From: CAYVQE01 sp964633205
GTDB lineage: Bacteria; Myxococcota; B64-G9
Direction of reading: 5' to 3'
DNA length: 64,000 bases
Assembly: GCA_964633205.1 (NCBI GenBank)
Contig: CAZWFN010000016.1
Coordinates: 1 to 64,000, forward strand
Shown: piece after piece, positions 50,502-58,167 of the stretch
Layout of the letters: each line of letters begins with the position of its first letter
How positions within the stretch are numbered: position 1 is the stretch's first letter
The notes under the pieces: generated by a model
Seen by the model: the letters and a program-made list of their open reading frames with translations, nothing else
The model's database searches: none
Told to the model about the DNA's origin: nothing
Position numbers and translations under genes: made by a program

Positions 50502-51467
50502 TTACTCGATGGCGCAGGACTGGGGCAGCTCTCGGGGTGGGGTGTCGGTGTCGAGGAAGTCCTGGACCTTGAGCATGGCGGTGGTGCCGTCGCCGACCGC
50601 GGTGGCGATCTGGCGCACCGAGCGGGCGCGTACGTCGCCGACGGCCCACACCCGGGGATGCGAGGTGCGCATGTCGATGTCGGTCTTGATGAAGCCGCCG
50701 GCGTCGAGCTCGAGCTGGCCGCTGAACAGCTCGGTGTTGGGCTCGATGCCGATGAACACGAAGGCGCCGTCGAGCGCGATCTCGCTGGTCTCGTCGGTCT
50801 GGACATGGCGCAGCGTGAGCCCGGTCACCTTGTCCTCGCCCAGCACCTGGTCGACCACGTGGAACCAGCGGAAGTCGATGTTGTCGGCCGCCAGCGCCTT
50901 TTCCTGCATCACCTTCTCGGCCCGCAGCTTGTCGCGGCGGTGGATGACGGTGACCCGGCTGGCGATGCGCGACAGGTAGAGCGCTTCTTTGACCGCGGTG
51001 TCGCCGCCGCCGATCACCGCCACGTGCTGATCCTTGAAAAAGGCGCCGTCGCAGGTGGCGCAGTAGCTGACCCCGCGGCCCTTGAGCTTCTCCTCGCCGG
51101 GAACGCACAGCTCGCGGTGCTTGGCCCCGGTGGCCACGATCAGCGCCCGGCCGCAGTACTTGCCGTAGGCCCCTTCCAGCGTCACCCCGTCATCGGCCAG
51201 GCGGGCCTTCTCGATCTGGTCGAAGGTCACCTGCAGGCCGAAGCGCTCCATCTGGGCCCGCATCCGCTCGGCCAGATCGGTCCCACTGACGGCCTCGGTC
51301 AGGCCGGGGTAGTTCTCCACCACGTCGGTGATGGCCATCTGGCCGCCGCCGCCCATGCCGTCGAGCACCAGCGTATCCAGCCGGGCGCGGCCGGCGTAGA
51401 TGCCGGCGGCGAAGCCGCCGGCGCCTGAGCCGAGGATGAGCAGATCGTGGAGCTCGGTATCGGACAT
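50502..51467 (-). CDS. trxB: Thioredoxin reductase
   Basis: A 321-residue FAD/NADPH enzyme with LILGSGAGGFAAGIYAGRA (FAD), GGGGQMAITDVVENYPG, the redox CATC in SYCATCDGAF, IGGGDTAVKEALYLS (NADPH) and a C-terminal VWAVGDVRA. Normal length. AGGAGG lies just before the ATG at 51467. Its thioredoxin is not in the window; the GH57/38-like gene upstream is divergent. With the glutaredoxin/FTR pair at 24 kb the organism has two independent disulfide-reducing routes. Confidence 0.94.
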   Translation of the reverse strand: MSDTELHDLLILGSGAGGFAAGIYAGRARLDTLVLDGMGGGGQMAITDVVENYPGLTEAVSGTDLAERMRAQMERFGLQVTFDQIEKARLADDGVTLEGAYGKYCGRALIVATGAKHRELCVPGEEKLKGRGVSYCATCDGAFFKDQHVAVIGGGDTAVKEALYLSRIASRVTVIHRRDKLRAEKVMQEKALAADNIDFRWFHVVDQVLGEDKVTGLTLRHVQTDETSEIALDGAFVFIGIEPNTELFSGQLELDAGGFIKTDIDMRTSHPRVWAVGDVRARSVRQIATAVGDGTTAMLKVQDFLDTDTPPRELPQSCAIE

Positions 51468-51512
51468 GGCGCCTCCTGGTTCGCTGGCTGCAATCCCGCC
51501 ATCTTGGTCCAC

Positions 51513-51540
51513 ACAGTAACCATTCGGCGCCGAAAGGCAA
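51513..51540 (-). promoter_or_regulatory. Candidate promoter of trxB
   Basis: Minus strand TTGCCT (51540-51535), 16-nt spacer, TACTGT (51518-51513), 45 bases before the ATG at 51467. Confidence 0.35.
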
Positions 51541-51627
51541 GCAGCTTCACGGTGGTGGCATCGCGGCCGGGGGGGCGGTAGACTGGCCGGGTCGATCCGC
51601 TGGACCAGCAACGATCGAGGAGCGGTC

Positions 51628-53613
51628 ATGCGAGCTCGGTGTGCGATGGTGGTGGGGCTGTGCGTCGGTTTGGCAGCCGGGATGGCCGGGGCCCAGCCGG
51701 AGAAGTTCTCCCTGTCGATGTTCCATTTCAACGTCCAGTACGTGGCCGGTGGGCTGGAGGGCTACCCCAGCGGCGACGACGATCGCGAGGTCTACGACCT
51801 GGACGACGCCGAGGTCCAGGATCTGATCATCGTCGAGAGCTTCGAGCCGGTGCTGGATTTGTTTCTGGCCCATCCGGACTGGAAGGTCACCCTCGAGATG
51901 CAGGCCTACATGGTCGAGATCATGCTCGAACGCCACCCCGGCGTGCTGGCCAAGCTCAAGCAGCTGGTCGACGCCGGCCAGGCCGAGCTGGTCAGCTTCC
52001 ACTGGTCGGACCAGCTCTTTCTGGCCTATCCGCGCCGCGACATGGCGGTATCGCACCGGCTGATGGATCCCGTCTGGGAGCAGGCCGGGCTGTCGCCGGC
52101 GCCGGTGGTGTTCTGCCAGGAAGGCCAGTTCGGCGTCGGCATGCTGGCCTTCGGCGCCGCGCGCGGCCGGCAGGTGTTCGTGTTGCCCAAGAACCTGTTC
52201 CGCTATCAGCACCTGGGCGATTACGAGACCGCACCGCCGCTATATACCCGCGACGGGGTGGACGTGATCATTGGCTCGCGCTCCTTTGCCACCGACGCGG
52301 TGCAGGTGTCATGGAACTTCTTCGACGACGGCGAGCTGCTGGCCACCGGCGGTGCGGCCCCCTATATCGGCAAGGACTTCGTTGCCGACCCGGCGGCCGT
52401 GGCCGACTACGAGCAGGAGCTCGCGGCGCTGGCCGCCGACGGCTGGCGCATCGCCACCATCGGCGAGTTCGTGGACTGGGCCAAGGCCAACGGCATGCAG
52501 CCGGAGCCGTTGCCGCCGGTGCTGGACGGCACCTGGCAGCCGCCGTCGACCGACAGCATGCACCGCTGGATGGGGGCGGCGGGGCTGGTCGACTCGGCCT
52601 TCGGCGGCGAGCGCGACAACGCGGTGCTCAGCGGCAACGTGCGTGCCCGGCACCGCATCGTAGCCGCCGAGACCCTGGTGGCCCACCTGGAGCAGCAGGG
52701 CGCGCTCCAGCCCGGCAGCCGGGACGAGCAGCTGGCGGAGTGCTGGCGCGATGTGCTGCTGGCCCAGGTGTCGGACGCCTCGGGCATCAACCCTTTCGTC
52801 GGCGAGGTGCGCTACGGGCTGAACCACGCCGCCGCCGGCCAGGCCTGCGCCGAGGCCTTGCTCGAGGAGCTGGCGCCGCAGGTCGGCGGCCCGGTGGTGC
52901 TGATCGACACCAGCAGCGGCGAGGTGGGCGCGATCGACGACCGGCCCGGCGAATTGGCCAGCGAGGCCGACTCGCCGTTTTCGGAGGCCGCAGGCGAACG
53001 CATCGAGGCCGCCGGCCGGCCGGTGGCCACCCGCTGGGAGCAGGTGGGCGGACAGGAAGGTCGCTGGCGGCTGACGGTCACCATCGGCCCGCCCACCGAG
53101 CCCGGCCCCGGTGCCCCGCGGACCGCCACGGCCGTGTTTCCGCTGGCGCTGGATGGCTTCTATCTGACGCCGGGGCTGGTGGAGGACGATGCCGTGTTCA
53201 CCCCGTTCTCGGCCTTCGACTTGCAGGAGGGCCGAATCGCCCTGCCGGTGGCCAACGGCCTGATCGGCCTGGATGAGCAGCGCTGGCTGATCAAGGAGAC
53301 GCGCCACGTCCACCTGGCGGCCATTTTCGAGCCAGGCACGGGCGCGGTGCGTTTCGTGGATCAGACCCTGCCGCCGGACCGGGGAGTCGAGTGGATCTTC
53401 TGGGTGGTCGACGGTGACGAGCAGACCGCGGTCGAGCTGGCCGATCGGCTCAACCTGCACCCGCTGCTGTGGTGGGAGACGGGCGTCGAGAACGGCCGCG
53501 GCTGCAGCTGCGGCGGCTGGCCGCCGGCGGCCTGGCCGGCGGTCCTGCTGGGTCTGCTGGGTCTGCTGGGTCTGGCCCGGCGCCGGCGTCCGCCGACCGG
53601 GCTCAGTTCTTGA
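51628..53613 (+). CDS. Exported GH57/GH38-like protein with MYXO-CTERM-like tail
   Basis: A 661-residue secreted protein. The signal peptide ends GMAGA. Residues 25-300 resemble the (beta/alpha)7 barrel of GH57/GH38-type enzymes (MFHFNVQYVAGG, VSFHWSDQLFLAYPRRD, VVFCQEGQFG), which act on alpha-glucans or mannosides; catalytic residues cannot be fixed by eye. The C-terminus has GCSCGG, a Trp/Pro/Leu-rich helix (VLLGLLGLLGLA) and RRRR, the MYXO-CTERM sorting pattern whose Cys is thought to be lipid-modified and surface-anchored. GAGGAGCGG precedes the ATG. It overlaps the end of the convergent dnaJ gene by 11 bases. Confidence 0.62.
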   Translation: MRARCAMVVGLCVGLAAGMAGAQPEKFSLSMFHFNVQYVAGGLEGYPSGDDDREVYDLDDAEVQDLIIVESFEPVLDLFLAHPDWKVTLEMQAYMVEIMLERHPGVLAKLKQLVDAGQAELVSFHWSDQLFLAYPRRDMAVSHRLMDPVWEQAGLSPAPVVFCQEGQFGVGMLAFGAARGRQVFVLPKNLFRYQHLGDYETAPPLYTRDGVDVIIGSRSFATDAVQVSWNFFDDGELLATGGAAPYIGKDFVADPAAVADYEQELAALAADGWRIATIGEFVDWAKANGMQPEPLPPVLDGTWQPPSTDSMHRWMGAAGLVDSAFGGERDNAVLSGNVRARHRIVAAETLVAHLEQQGALQPGSRDEQLAECWRDVLLAQVSDASGINPFVGEVRYGLNHAAAGQACAEALLEELAPQVGGPVVLIDTSSGEVGAIDDRPGELASEADSPFSEAAGERIEAAGRPVATRWEQVGGQEGRWRLTVTIGPPTEPGPGAPRTATAVFPLALDGFYLTPGLVEDDAVFTPFSAFDLQEGRIALPVANGLIGLDEQRWLIKETRHVHLAAIFEPGTGAVRFVDQTLPPDRGVEWIFWVVDGDEQTAVELADRLNLHPLLWWETGVENGRGCSCGGWPPAAWPAVLLGLLGLLGLARRRRPPTGLSS

Positions 53614-54721
53614 AGCGCTGGAAGAAGCCCTTGCGCTTTTTGGCCACCTTGCGGCCGGTCATCTCGGCATACTCGCGCAGTACGTTCTCCTGGGCCTCGT
53701 CGAGCTGCTCGGGGATCAGCACCCGCAGGTGGACGATCAGATCGCCGCGGCCGTAGCCGCGCAGCCGCGGCACCCCGGCGCCGCGCACCACCAAGGTGTC
53801 GCCGGGCTGGGAGCCGCGGGGCACCTCCAGGGTCTTGCTGTCGTCGACCAGCTCCACCTCCACCTCGCAGCCCAGCGCCGCCTGGACGAAATCGATCTCG
53901 GCCTCGGTGTGCAGATCGTTGCCGTCGCGCACCAGCTTCTCGTGCGGGGCCACGTGCAAGAACACGAACAGGTCGCCCGGCGGTCCGCCGCGGCCGCCCG
54001 GCTCACCCTCGTTGGCCAGCCGCATGCGCATGCCGTCGTCGACACCCGGGGGCACGGTCACGGCCAGGGTGCGCTTCTTGGGCACCCGGCCCTCGCCGTT
54101 GCAGTCCTGGCAAGGCGACTCGATCACCTCGCCGGTGCCGCTGCAGATCGGGCAGGTGGTGGCCATGGTGAAGAAGCCTTGTGAGCGGACGATCTGGCCC
54201 GAACCACCGCAGTGCTTGCAGGACTGCCGCTCGCTGCCGGGCGCCGCCCCGCTGCCGCCGCAGGTCTCGCAGGCCACCGGGTGGGCGACCTCGATCTCCT
54301 TTTCGGTGCCCAGCACCGCCTCGGCGAACTCCAGCCGCAGGTCGTAGCGCAGGTCGGCGCCGCGCCGCGGCCCGCCGCGGCCGCGACCGCCGCGGCCGCC
54401 GAAGCCGAAACCGAACAGATCGCCGAAGATCGAGCCGAAGCTCGACAGGATGTCCTCGACCGAGGAGAAGCCGGGCTGGTAGCCGGCGCCGCGCAGCCCA
54501 TCGACGCCGAACTGGTCGTACAGCCGGCGCTTCTCCGGGTCCGCCAGCACGCCGTAGGCCTCGGCGATCTCCTTGAAACGCTCCTCGGCCTCCTTGGACC
54601 CCTCATTGCGATCCGGGTGGTACTCTACCGCCAGCCGCCGGTAGGCGCGCTTGATCTCGACCGCGTCGGCGTTTTTCGAAACGCCCAGAACCCTGTAGTA
54701 ATCCGTTCCGCTAACCGCCAA
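53603..54721 (-). CDS. dnaJ: Chaperone DnaJ
   Basis: A 372-residue Hsp40 co-chaperone that stimulates DnaK. The J domain has DYYRVLGVSKNA and HPD in EYHPDRN; then a Gly/Phe-rich stretch; four zinc motifs (CETCGGSG, CKHCGGSG, CPICSGTG, CQDCNGEG); and the C-terminal substrate domains. Full type I DnaJ. Start: TTG at 54721 is preferred because GAGG lies six bases upstream; a TTG at 54727 adds two residues. Downstream of grpE on the same strand (82-base gap); dnaK is not in the window. Confidence 0.92.
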   Translation of the reverse strand: MAVSGTDYYRVLGVSKNADAVEIKRAYRRLAVEYHPDRNEGSKEAEERFKEIAEAYGVLADPEKRRLYDQFGVDGLRGAGYQPGFSSVEDILSSFGSIFGDLFGFGFGGRGGRGRGGPRRGADLRYDLRLEFAEAVLGTEKEIEVAHPVACETCGGSGAAPGSERQSCKHCGGSGQIVRSQGFFTMATTCPICSGTGEVIESPCQDCNGEGRVPKKRTLAVTVPPGVDDGMRMRLANEGEPGGRGGPPGDLFVFLHVAPHEKLVRDGNDLHTEAEIDFVQAALGCEVEVELVDDSKTLEVPRGSQPGDTLVVRGAGVPRLRGYGRGDLIVHLRVLIPEQLDEAQENVLREYAEMTGRKVAKKRKGFFQRFKN

Positions 54722-54803
54722 GCCCAACCTCGATTTCGTCTGTGAGCGTCTTCGCTGTGAAGCCCCGGGCGCTGCTGATCGGACGACCGGCGCCGGAATC
54801 CCG

Positions 54804-55400
54804 TCAGTCGCTGCGGGCCACGCCCACCCGCACGCCGGCCGGCCGCACCACCCGTTCGCCGAGCCGGTAGCCGCTGCGGATCACGTCCAGCACCTGGCCT
54901 TCGCGCTCGGGCTCGACCTTCGCCGTGGCCATCGCCTCCATCAAGTTGGGATCGAAGGCCGCGCCCGCGGCTGCGATCGGCTCCAGCCCCAGGCCGGCCA
55001 GCCGCTCGTGGAGCTGGCGCAGCACCAGCTCGGCGCCCTGGTGCAGCGGGTCGTTGCGCCCCTGCTGGTCGCAGGCCAGCAGCAGCCGTTCGAGGTTGTC
55101 GACCACCTCGACGAAGGGCTCGGCCAGCCGGGCCTTCTCCACCGCCAGCCGGCGCTCCTGGTCGCGCTCCAACCGGGTGCGCACCAGGCTCATCTCCTCG
55201 CGCACCTGCTTGTGGGCCTGCTGCAGCTCGGTCAGCCGCTTGCCCTGCTCGGCCAGCTGCTCCTCGAGCTGCTCGACGTAGGTCGGCTTGGCGGGATCCA
55301 CTTGCTCCGGCTCGGCCGCATCGTCACGTTCGTCCAACCACCACCGGCGATCGTTGACCGTGAAGCTCGGTTTGCGCGCATCGTCATCGGTGCGGGCCAT
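54804..55400 (-). CDS. grpE: Nucleotide exchange factor GrpE
   Basis: A 198-residue DnaK exchange factor. It has a long N-terminal coiled coil (YVEQLEEQLAEQGKRLTELQQ) and the head domain signature FVEVVDNLERLL, ELVLRQLHERLAGLGLEPI, FDPNLMEAMAT and RSGYRLGERVVRPAGVRV. Normal length. Transcribed before dnaJ from a promoter at 55.44-55.46 kb. Confidence 0.93.
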   Translation of the reverse strand: MARTDDDARKPSFTVNDRRWWLDERDDAAEPEQVDPAKPTYVEQLEEQLAEQGKRLTELQQAHKQVREEMSLVRTRLERDQERRLAVEKARLAEPFVEVVDNLERLLLACDQQGRNDPLHQGAELVLRQLHERLAGLGLEPIAAAGAAFDPNLMEAMATAKVEPEREGQVLDVIRSGYRLGERVVRPAGVRVGVARSD

Positions 55401-55436
55401 CTGTTCAATCGCCTCCAGTCATGAAAAGCCAGTTGC

Positions 55437-55464
55437 AATGTACACATGCGCGGGCGCGCGTCAA
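55437..55464 (-). promoter_or_regulatory. Candidate promoter of grpE-dnaJ
   Basis: Minus strand TTGACG (55464-55459), 16-nt spacer, TACATT (55442-55437), 37 bases before the grpE ATG. The preceding C makes CTTGAC, and a CCCGCGCAT follows in the spacer, a faint hint of a sigma-32-type element overlapping the sigma-70-type one. Confidence 0.45.
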
Positions 55465-55494
55465 GCGCCGGGCGGTTTTTGTGGATCCCGGCGA

Positions 55495-55524
55495 TTGACA
55501 GCCCGACCGGGCCTTGCCTATATC
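55495..55524 (+). promoter_or_regulatory. Promoter of the signal-peptidase-like gene
   Basis: Consensus TTGACA (55495-55500), 18-nt spacer, TATATC (55519-55524), 66 bases before the ATG at 55591. Divergent from the grpE promoter about 30 bases away. Confidence 0.6.
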
Positions 55525-55590
55525 TACCACCAGCCACGGCCGGTTTAGAGCCGGCTGCTGCTCGGATCCGCGACGGGAAGTGGGGCGCGC

Positions 55591-56532
55591 ATGGAAAGAG
55601 GACGATCGACGGCGGTGGCGGTGCTGCTCAACCTGCCGGCCCCCGGCCTGGGCCAACTCTACTGCGGCTGGCCCTGGACCGCGGTGCTTTTTTTCGCCTT
55701 GTCCTTCGCCCACTGGATCGTCTTCCTGCTGGCCTGGGTGGCGGCCCACAGCAGCCTGGCGCCGGCCCTGACCGGCTGGATGGTCACCGCGGGTCTGGTC
55801 TGGATCGGCTCCATGGTCCACGCCGGCTGGGCCGCCCGGCGGGCCGGCGCCCGGTACGAGCTCAAGGCCTATAATCTCAAGAGCTTGTACGCCCTGGTGA
55901 TCCTGCTGGCCTGGGCCGGACACTTCGGCCTGTTCAAGCTGGTGGGCGCCGAATGGTTGACCTCGCTGCCGCTGCGCTCCGACGGCATGACCCCGACCCT
56001 GCTGGCCGGCGACTGGCTGCGGGTCGATCGCCGCGCCGATTCGTTGGCCGCCATCGATCGCGGCGACGTGGTGGTGGCGCTCGACCCCTATGACGAGCAG
56101 ACCTGGCGCGTGCTGCGGGTGGTGGGCCTGGCCGGCGAGACGGTGGAGCTGGGCCCGACCGGGGTGGTGATCGACGGCCGGCCGGCCGCGGCCGGCGCGC
56201 CCGGCGCGCTGGCCAGCTACGAGCACCGCGACCGCTCGAACCACTGGGTCGAGCAGGCCTATGTGCCGCTGACCGAGACGCTCGGCGGCCAGCGGGTGAC
56301 CACCGCCCAGCACCCCGACCCGGCCCGGCGCCGCAGCGGCCGCTGGCAGGTGGCGGCGGGTGAGCTGCTGCTGCTGGGCGACAACCGCATCCGGGCGCTG
56401 GATGCGACCGCCTTCGGCCCGATCGACCGGGCGGCGCTGGTCGGCCGCGTCTTCCGGGTGTGGTTCTCGCGCGATCCGCAGACCGGCCGCCCGCGGCCCC
56501 AGCGCAATGGCCTGCCGATCCCGGCTAGATGA
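55591..56532 (+). CDS. Signal peptidase I-like membrane protein lacking Ser/Lys dyad
   Basis: A 313-residue protein with four hydrophobic helices (residues 8-115; LLNLPAPGLGQLYCGW is typical of TM2-like heads) and a C-terminal S26 signal peptidase fold: RSDGMTPTLLAGDWLRVD, RGDVVVALDP, LRVVGLAGETVEL, LLLLGDNRIRALDATAFG. In active enzymes the residue before the Met of box B is the catalytic Ser; here it is Gly132 (S130-D-G-M133). The Lys of box D (KRVVG) is Leu175. Both catalytic residues are missing, so it is unlikely to cleave signal peptides; it may bind hydrophobic segments or be regulatory. A housekeeping lepB should lie elsewhere. Confidence 0.82.
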   Translation: MERGRSTAVAVLLNLPAPGLGQLYCGWPWTAVLFFALSFAHWIVFLLAWVAAHSSLAPALTGWMVTAGLVWIGSMVHAGWAARRAGARYELKAYNLKSLYALVILLAWAGHFGLFKLVGAEWLTSLPLRSDGMTPTLLAGDWLRVDRRADSLAAIDRGDVVVALDPYDEQTWRVLRVVGLAGETVELGPTGVVIDGRPAAAGAPGALASYEHRDRSNHWVEQAYVPLTETLGGQRVTTAQHPDPARRRSGRWQVAAGELLLLGDNRIRALDATAFGPIDRAALVGRVFRVWFSRDPQTGRPRPQRNGLPIPAR

Positions 56533-57217
56533 ACCGGCCCATCTTCTCCGAGGCCACGTAGACCAGGTAGCCGAGCGCACCCAGCGCCACCAGCAGCAAC
56601 ACCCACCACACCACCCGGCTGCGCTGCTTCTTGTCCTCTTCGTCGACCGCCGAGGAGGGTGCGATGGCGGCCAGGCGGGCCTGGGCCAGCGCCGCGATGC
56701 GCCCCTGCAGCTGGGCGGCGGCGGCGGCCCCGCCGGGCTGGCGGGCCAGGATGCGCGCCTGGCGGCTGGCGAAGTCGAGCCGATCGTGCTCGGCGCACAG
56801 ATCCACGAAGCGCTGCAGCTGCTCCACATCGTCGGGCCGGGCTTCGATGGCGCTCCACAGCTCGGTCGCCCCGGGCGGGGGCTGGGGCAGGTTGGCCGGA
56901 TCGAAGCGCAGGAAGTCGAGCCCGCAGCGGTGGCAGGACTGGCCGCCGGCCTGGGTGTGGCCGCACTTGGGGCACATGATCTCGTCGGCCCCGGCCGCCG
57001 CAGCCGCGGCGCTGGCCGCGGGGGCGGCGGCGCCGGAAGCCGGCGCCGGGCCGGCGCTGGCGGCCGCGCCCGGCAGGTTGTCGGCGTTGGCCACCAGGGT
57101 GATCCGGCCGCACTCGGCGCAGGCGAAGCGCAGGCCCTCGCGGTCGGTGCGGAAGCGCTCCAGGACCACGATCTCGCGGCAGGCGGGACACTGGATTTTG
57201 ATCGGACGTTCGCTCAT
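56525..57217 (-). CDS. Zinc-ribbon protein with C-terminal membrane anchor
   Basis: A 230-residue protein with two zinc-binding stretches: CPAC...CAEC (residues 10-36) and CPKCGHTQAGGQSCHRCG (about 81-98), separated by an Ala/Pro-rich linker. A helical region follows (TELWSAIEARPDDVEQLQRF, TPR-like), then one transmembrane helix (WWVLLLVALGALGYLVYV) at the C-terminus. The ATG overlaps the stop of the upstream protease gene (ATGA). Perhaps an adaptor of the site-2 protease; no direct evidence. It overlaps the convergent signal-peptidase-like gene by 8 bases. Confidence 0.75.
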   Translation of the reverse strand: MSERPIKIQCPACREIVVLERFRTDREGLRFACAECGRITLVANADNLPGAAASAGPAPASGAAAPAASAAAAAAGADEIMCPKCGHTQAGGQSCHRCGLDFLRFDPANLPQPPPGATELWSAIEARPDDVEQLQRFVDLCAEHDRLDFASRQARILARQPGGAAAAAQLQGRIAALAQARLAAIAPSSAVDEEDKKQRSRVVWWVLLLVALGALGYLVYVASEKMGRFI

Positions 57218-58167
57218 AGCTGCACCTGGCTCATGAACACCGGCGAGAAGGTGATGACCAACAGGCCCAGGGCCGCCCAGCCGAGCGCCCGGCGGCGGCC
57301 GGACAGCGCCCGCTCGGCGCCGGCGACCGGCGGGTGGGCCCCGCCCACGAAGCGCAGGATGATGGTCCAGGCGATCCAGGGCATCATGCCCGCGCCGCGC
57401 AGCACCCAGTCGAGCAGCCCGCGCTGCTCGAGCCAGGCGATGGCCGGATTGTACTTCAGGGCCAAGGAGCAGCCAAGCCCCACCAGGGCCAAGGTCAGCA
57501 CGATGCGCTGCACCCAGCGGGCCACCCGCCGGTGGGCCCGGTCGCCCAGCAGGCCGTAGAGCACGTGGCCGCCGTCGAGCTGGCCGGCGGGCATCAGGTT
57601 GAGGCTGGTGATCAGCAGCCCCAGCCAGCCGGCCAGGGCCACCGGGTGCAGCATGACCTCGTCGCCCGGACCCAGCTCCGGGTGGGCCAGCTGCTTCAGG
57701 CCCAGGTAGAGCAGCGAGTTGCCCTCCAGCATGGTGCCCGGCGGCAGGCTGTCGAGCCGGGCCACCGCGGACAGCTCCAGGCCCAGCCAGCACACCGGGA
57801 TGGCCACCAGCACCCCGGCCAGCGGGCCGGCGGCGCCGATGTCGATCAGCGCCTCGCTGCTGTCCGGCGGCTGGCGCATGCGGATGACCGCGCCCATGGT
57901 GCCGATGCCCACCAGGGGCAGCGGGATGAAGTAGGGCAGCGAGGCGTCCACCCGGTGCAGCCGGGCGGCGGTGAAGTGGCCCATCTCGTGCACCAGCAGG
58001 ATGCCCATGATGGCCGCCATGAACATCAGACCGTCGGCGATGGAGAAGACCTGGCCGCCCAGATAGGAGCCGGCGTAGAAGGTGGTGGCGCAGGTGGCGA
58101 GGAACAACAGCCCGTGCAGCCACCAGCGTTGGCGCAGCGGCCCGGCTGCTGCATCAGGTTCCGGCAT
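57214..58167 (-). CDS. Site-2-type intramembrane metalloprotease (M50)
   Basis: A 317-residue multi-pass protein with the M50 zinc motif HEMGH (residues 60-64) in helix 2 and the second active-site motif NLMPAGQLDGGH (Asp near 204). It has no PDZ domain, so it differs from RseP and resembles the short S2P group. These proteases release membrane-bound regulators by cutting transmembrane helices. It overlaps the end of the LpoA-like lipoprotein gene upstream (14 bases) and the start of the zinc-ribbon gene downstream. Confidence 0.88.
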   Translation of the reverse strand: MPEPDAAAGPLRQRWWLHGLLFLATCATTFYAGSYLGGQVFSIADGLMFMAAIMGILLVHEMGHFTAARLHRVDASLPYFIPLPLVGIGTMGAVIRMRQPPDSSEALIDIGAAGPLAGVLVAIPVCWLGLELSAVARLDSLPPGTMLEGNSLLYLGLKQLAHPELGPGDEVMLHPVALAGWLGLLITSLNLMPAGQLDGGHVLYGLLGDRAHRRVARWVQRIVLTLALVGLGCSLALKYNPAIAWLEQRGLLDWVLRGAGMMPWIAWTIILRFVGGAHPPVAGAERALSGRRRALGWAALGLLVITFSPVFMSQVQL

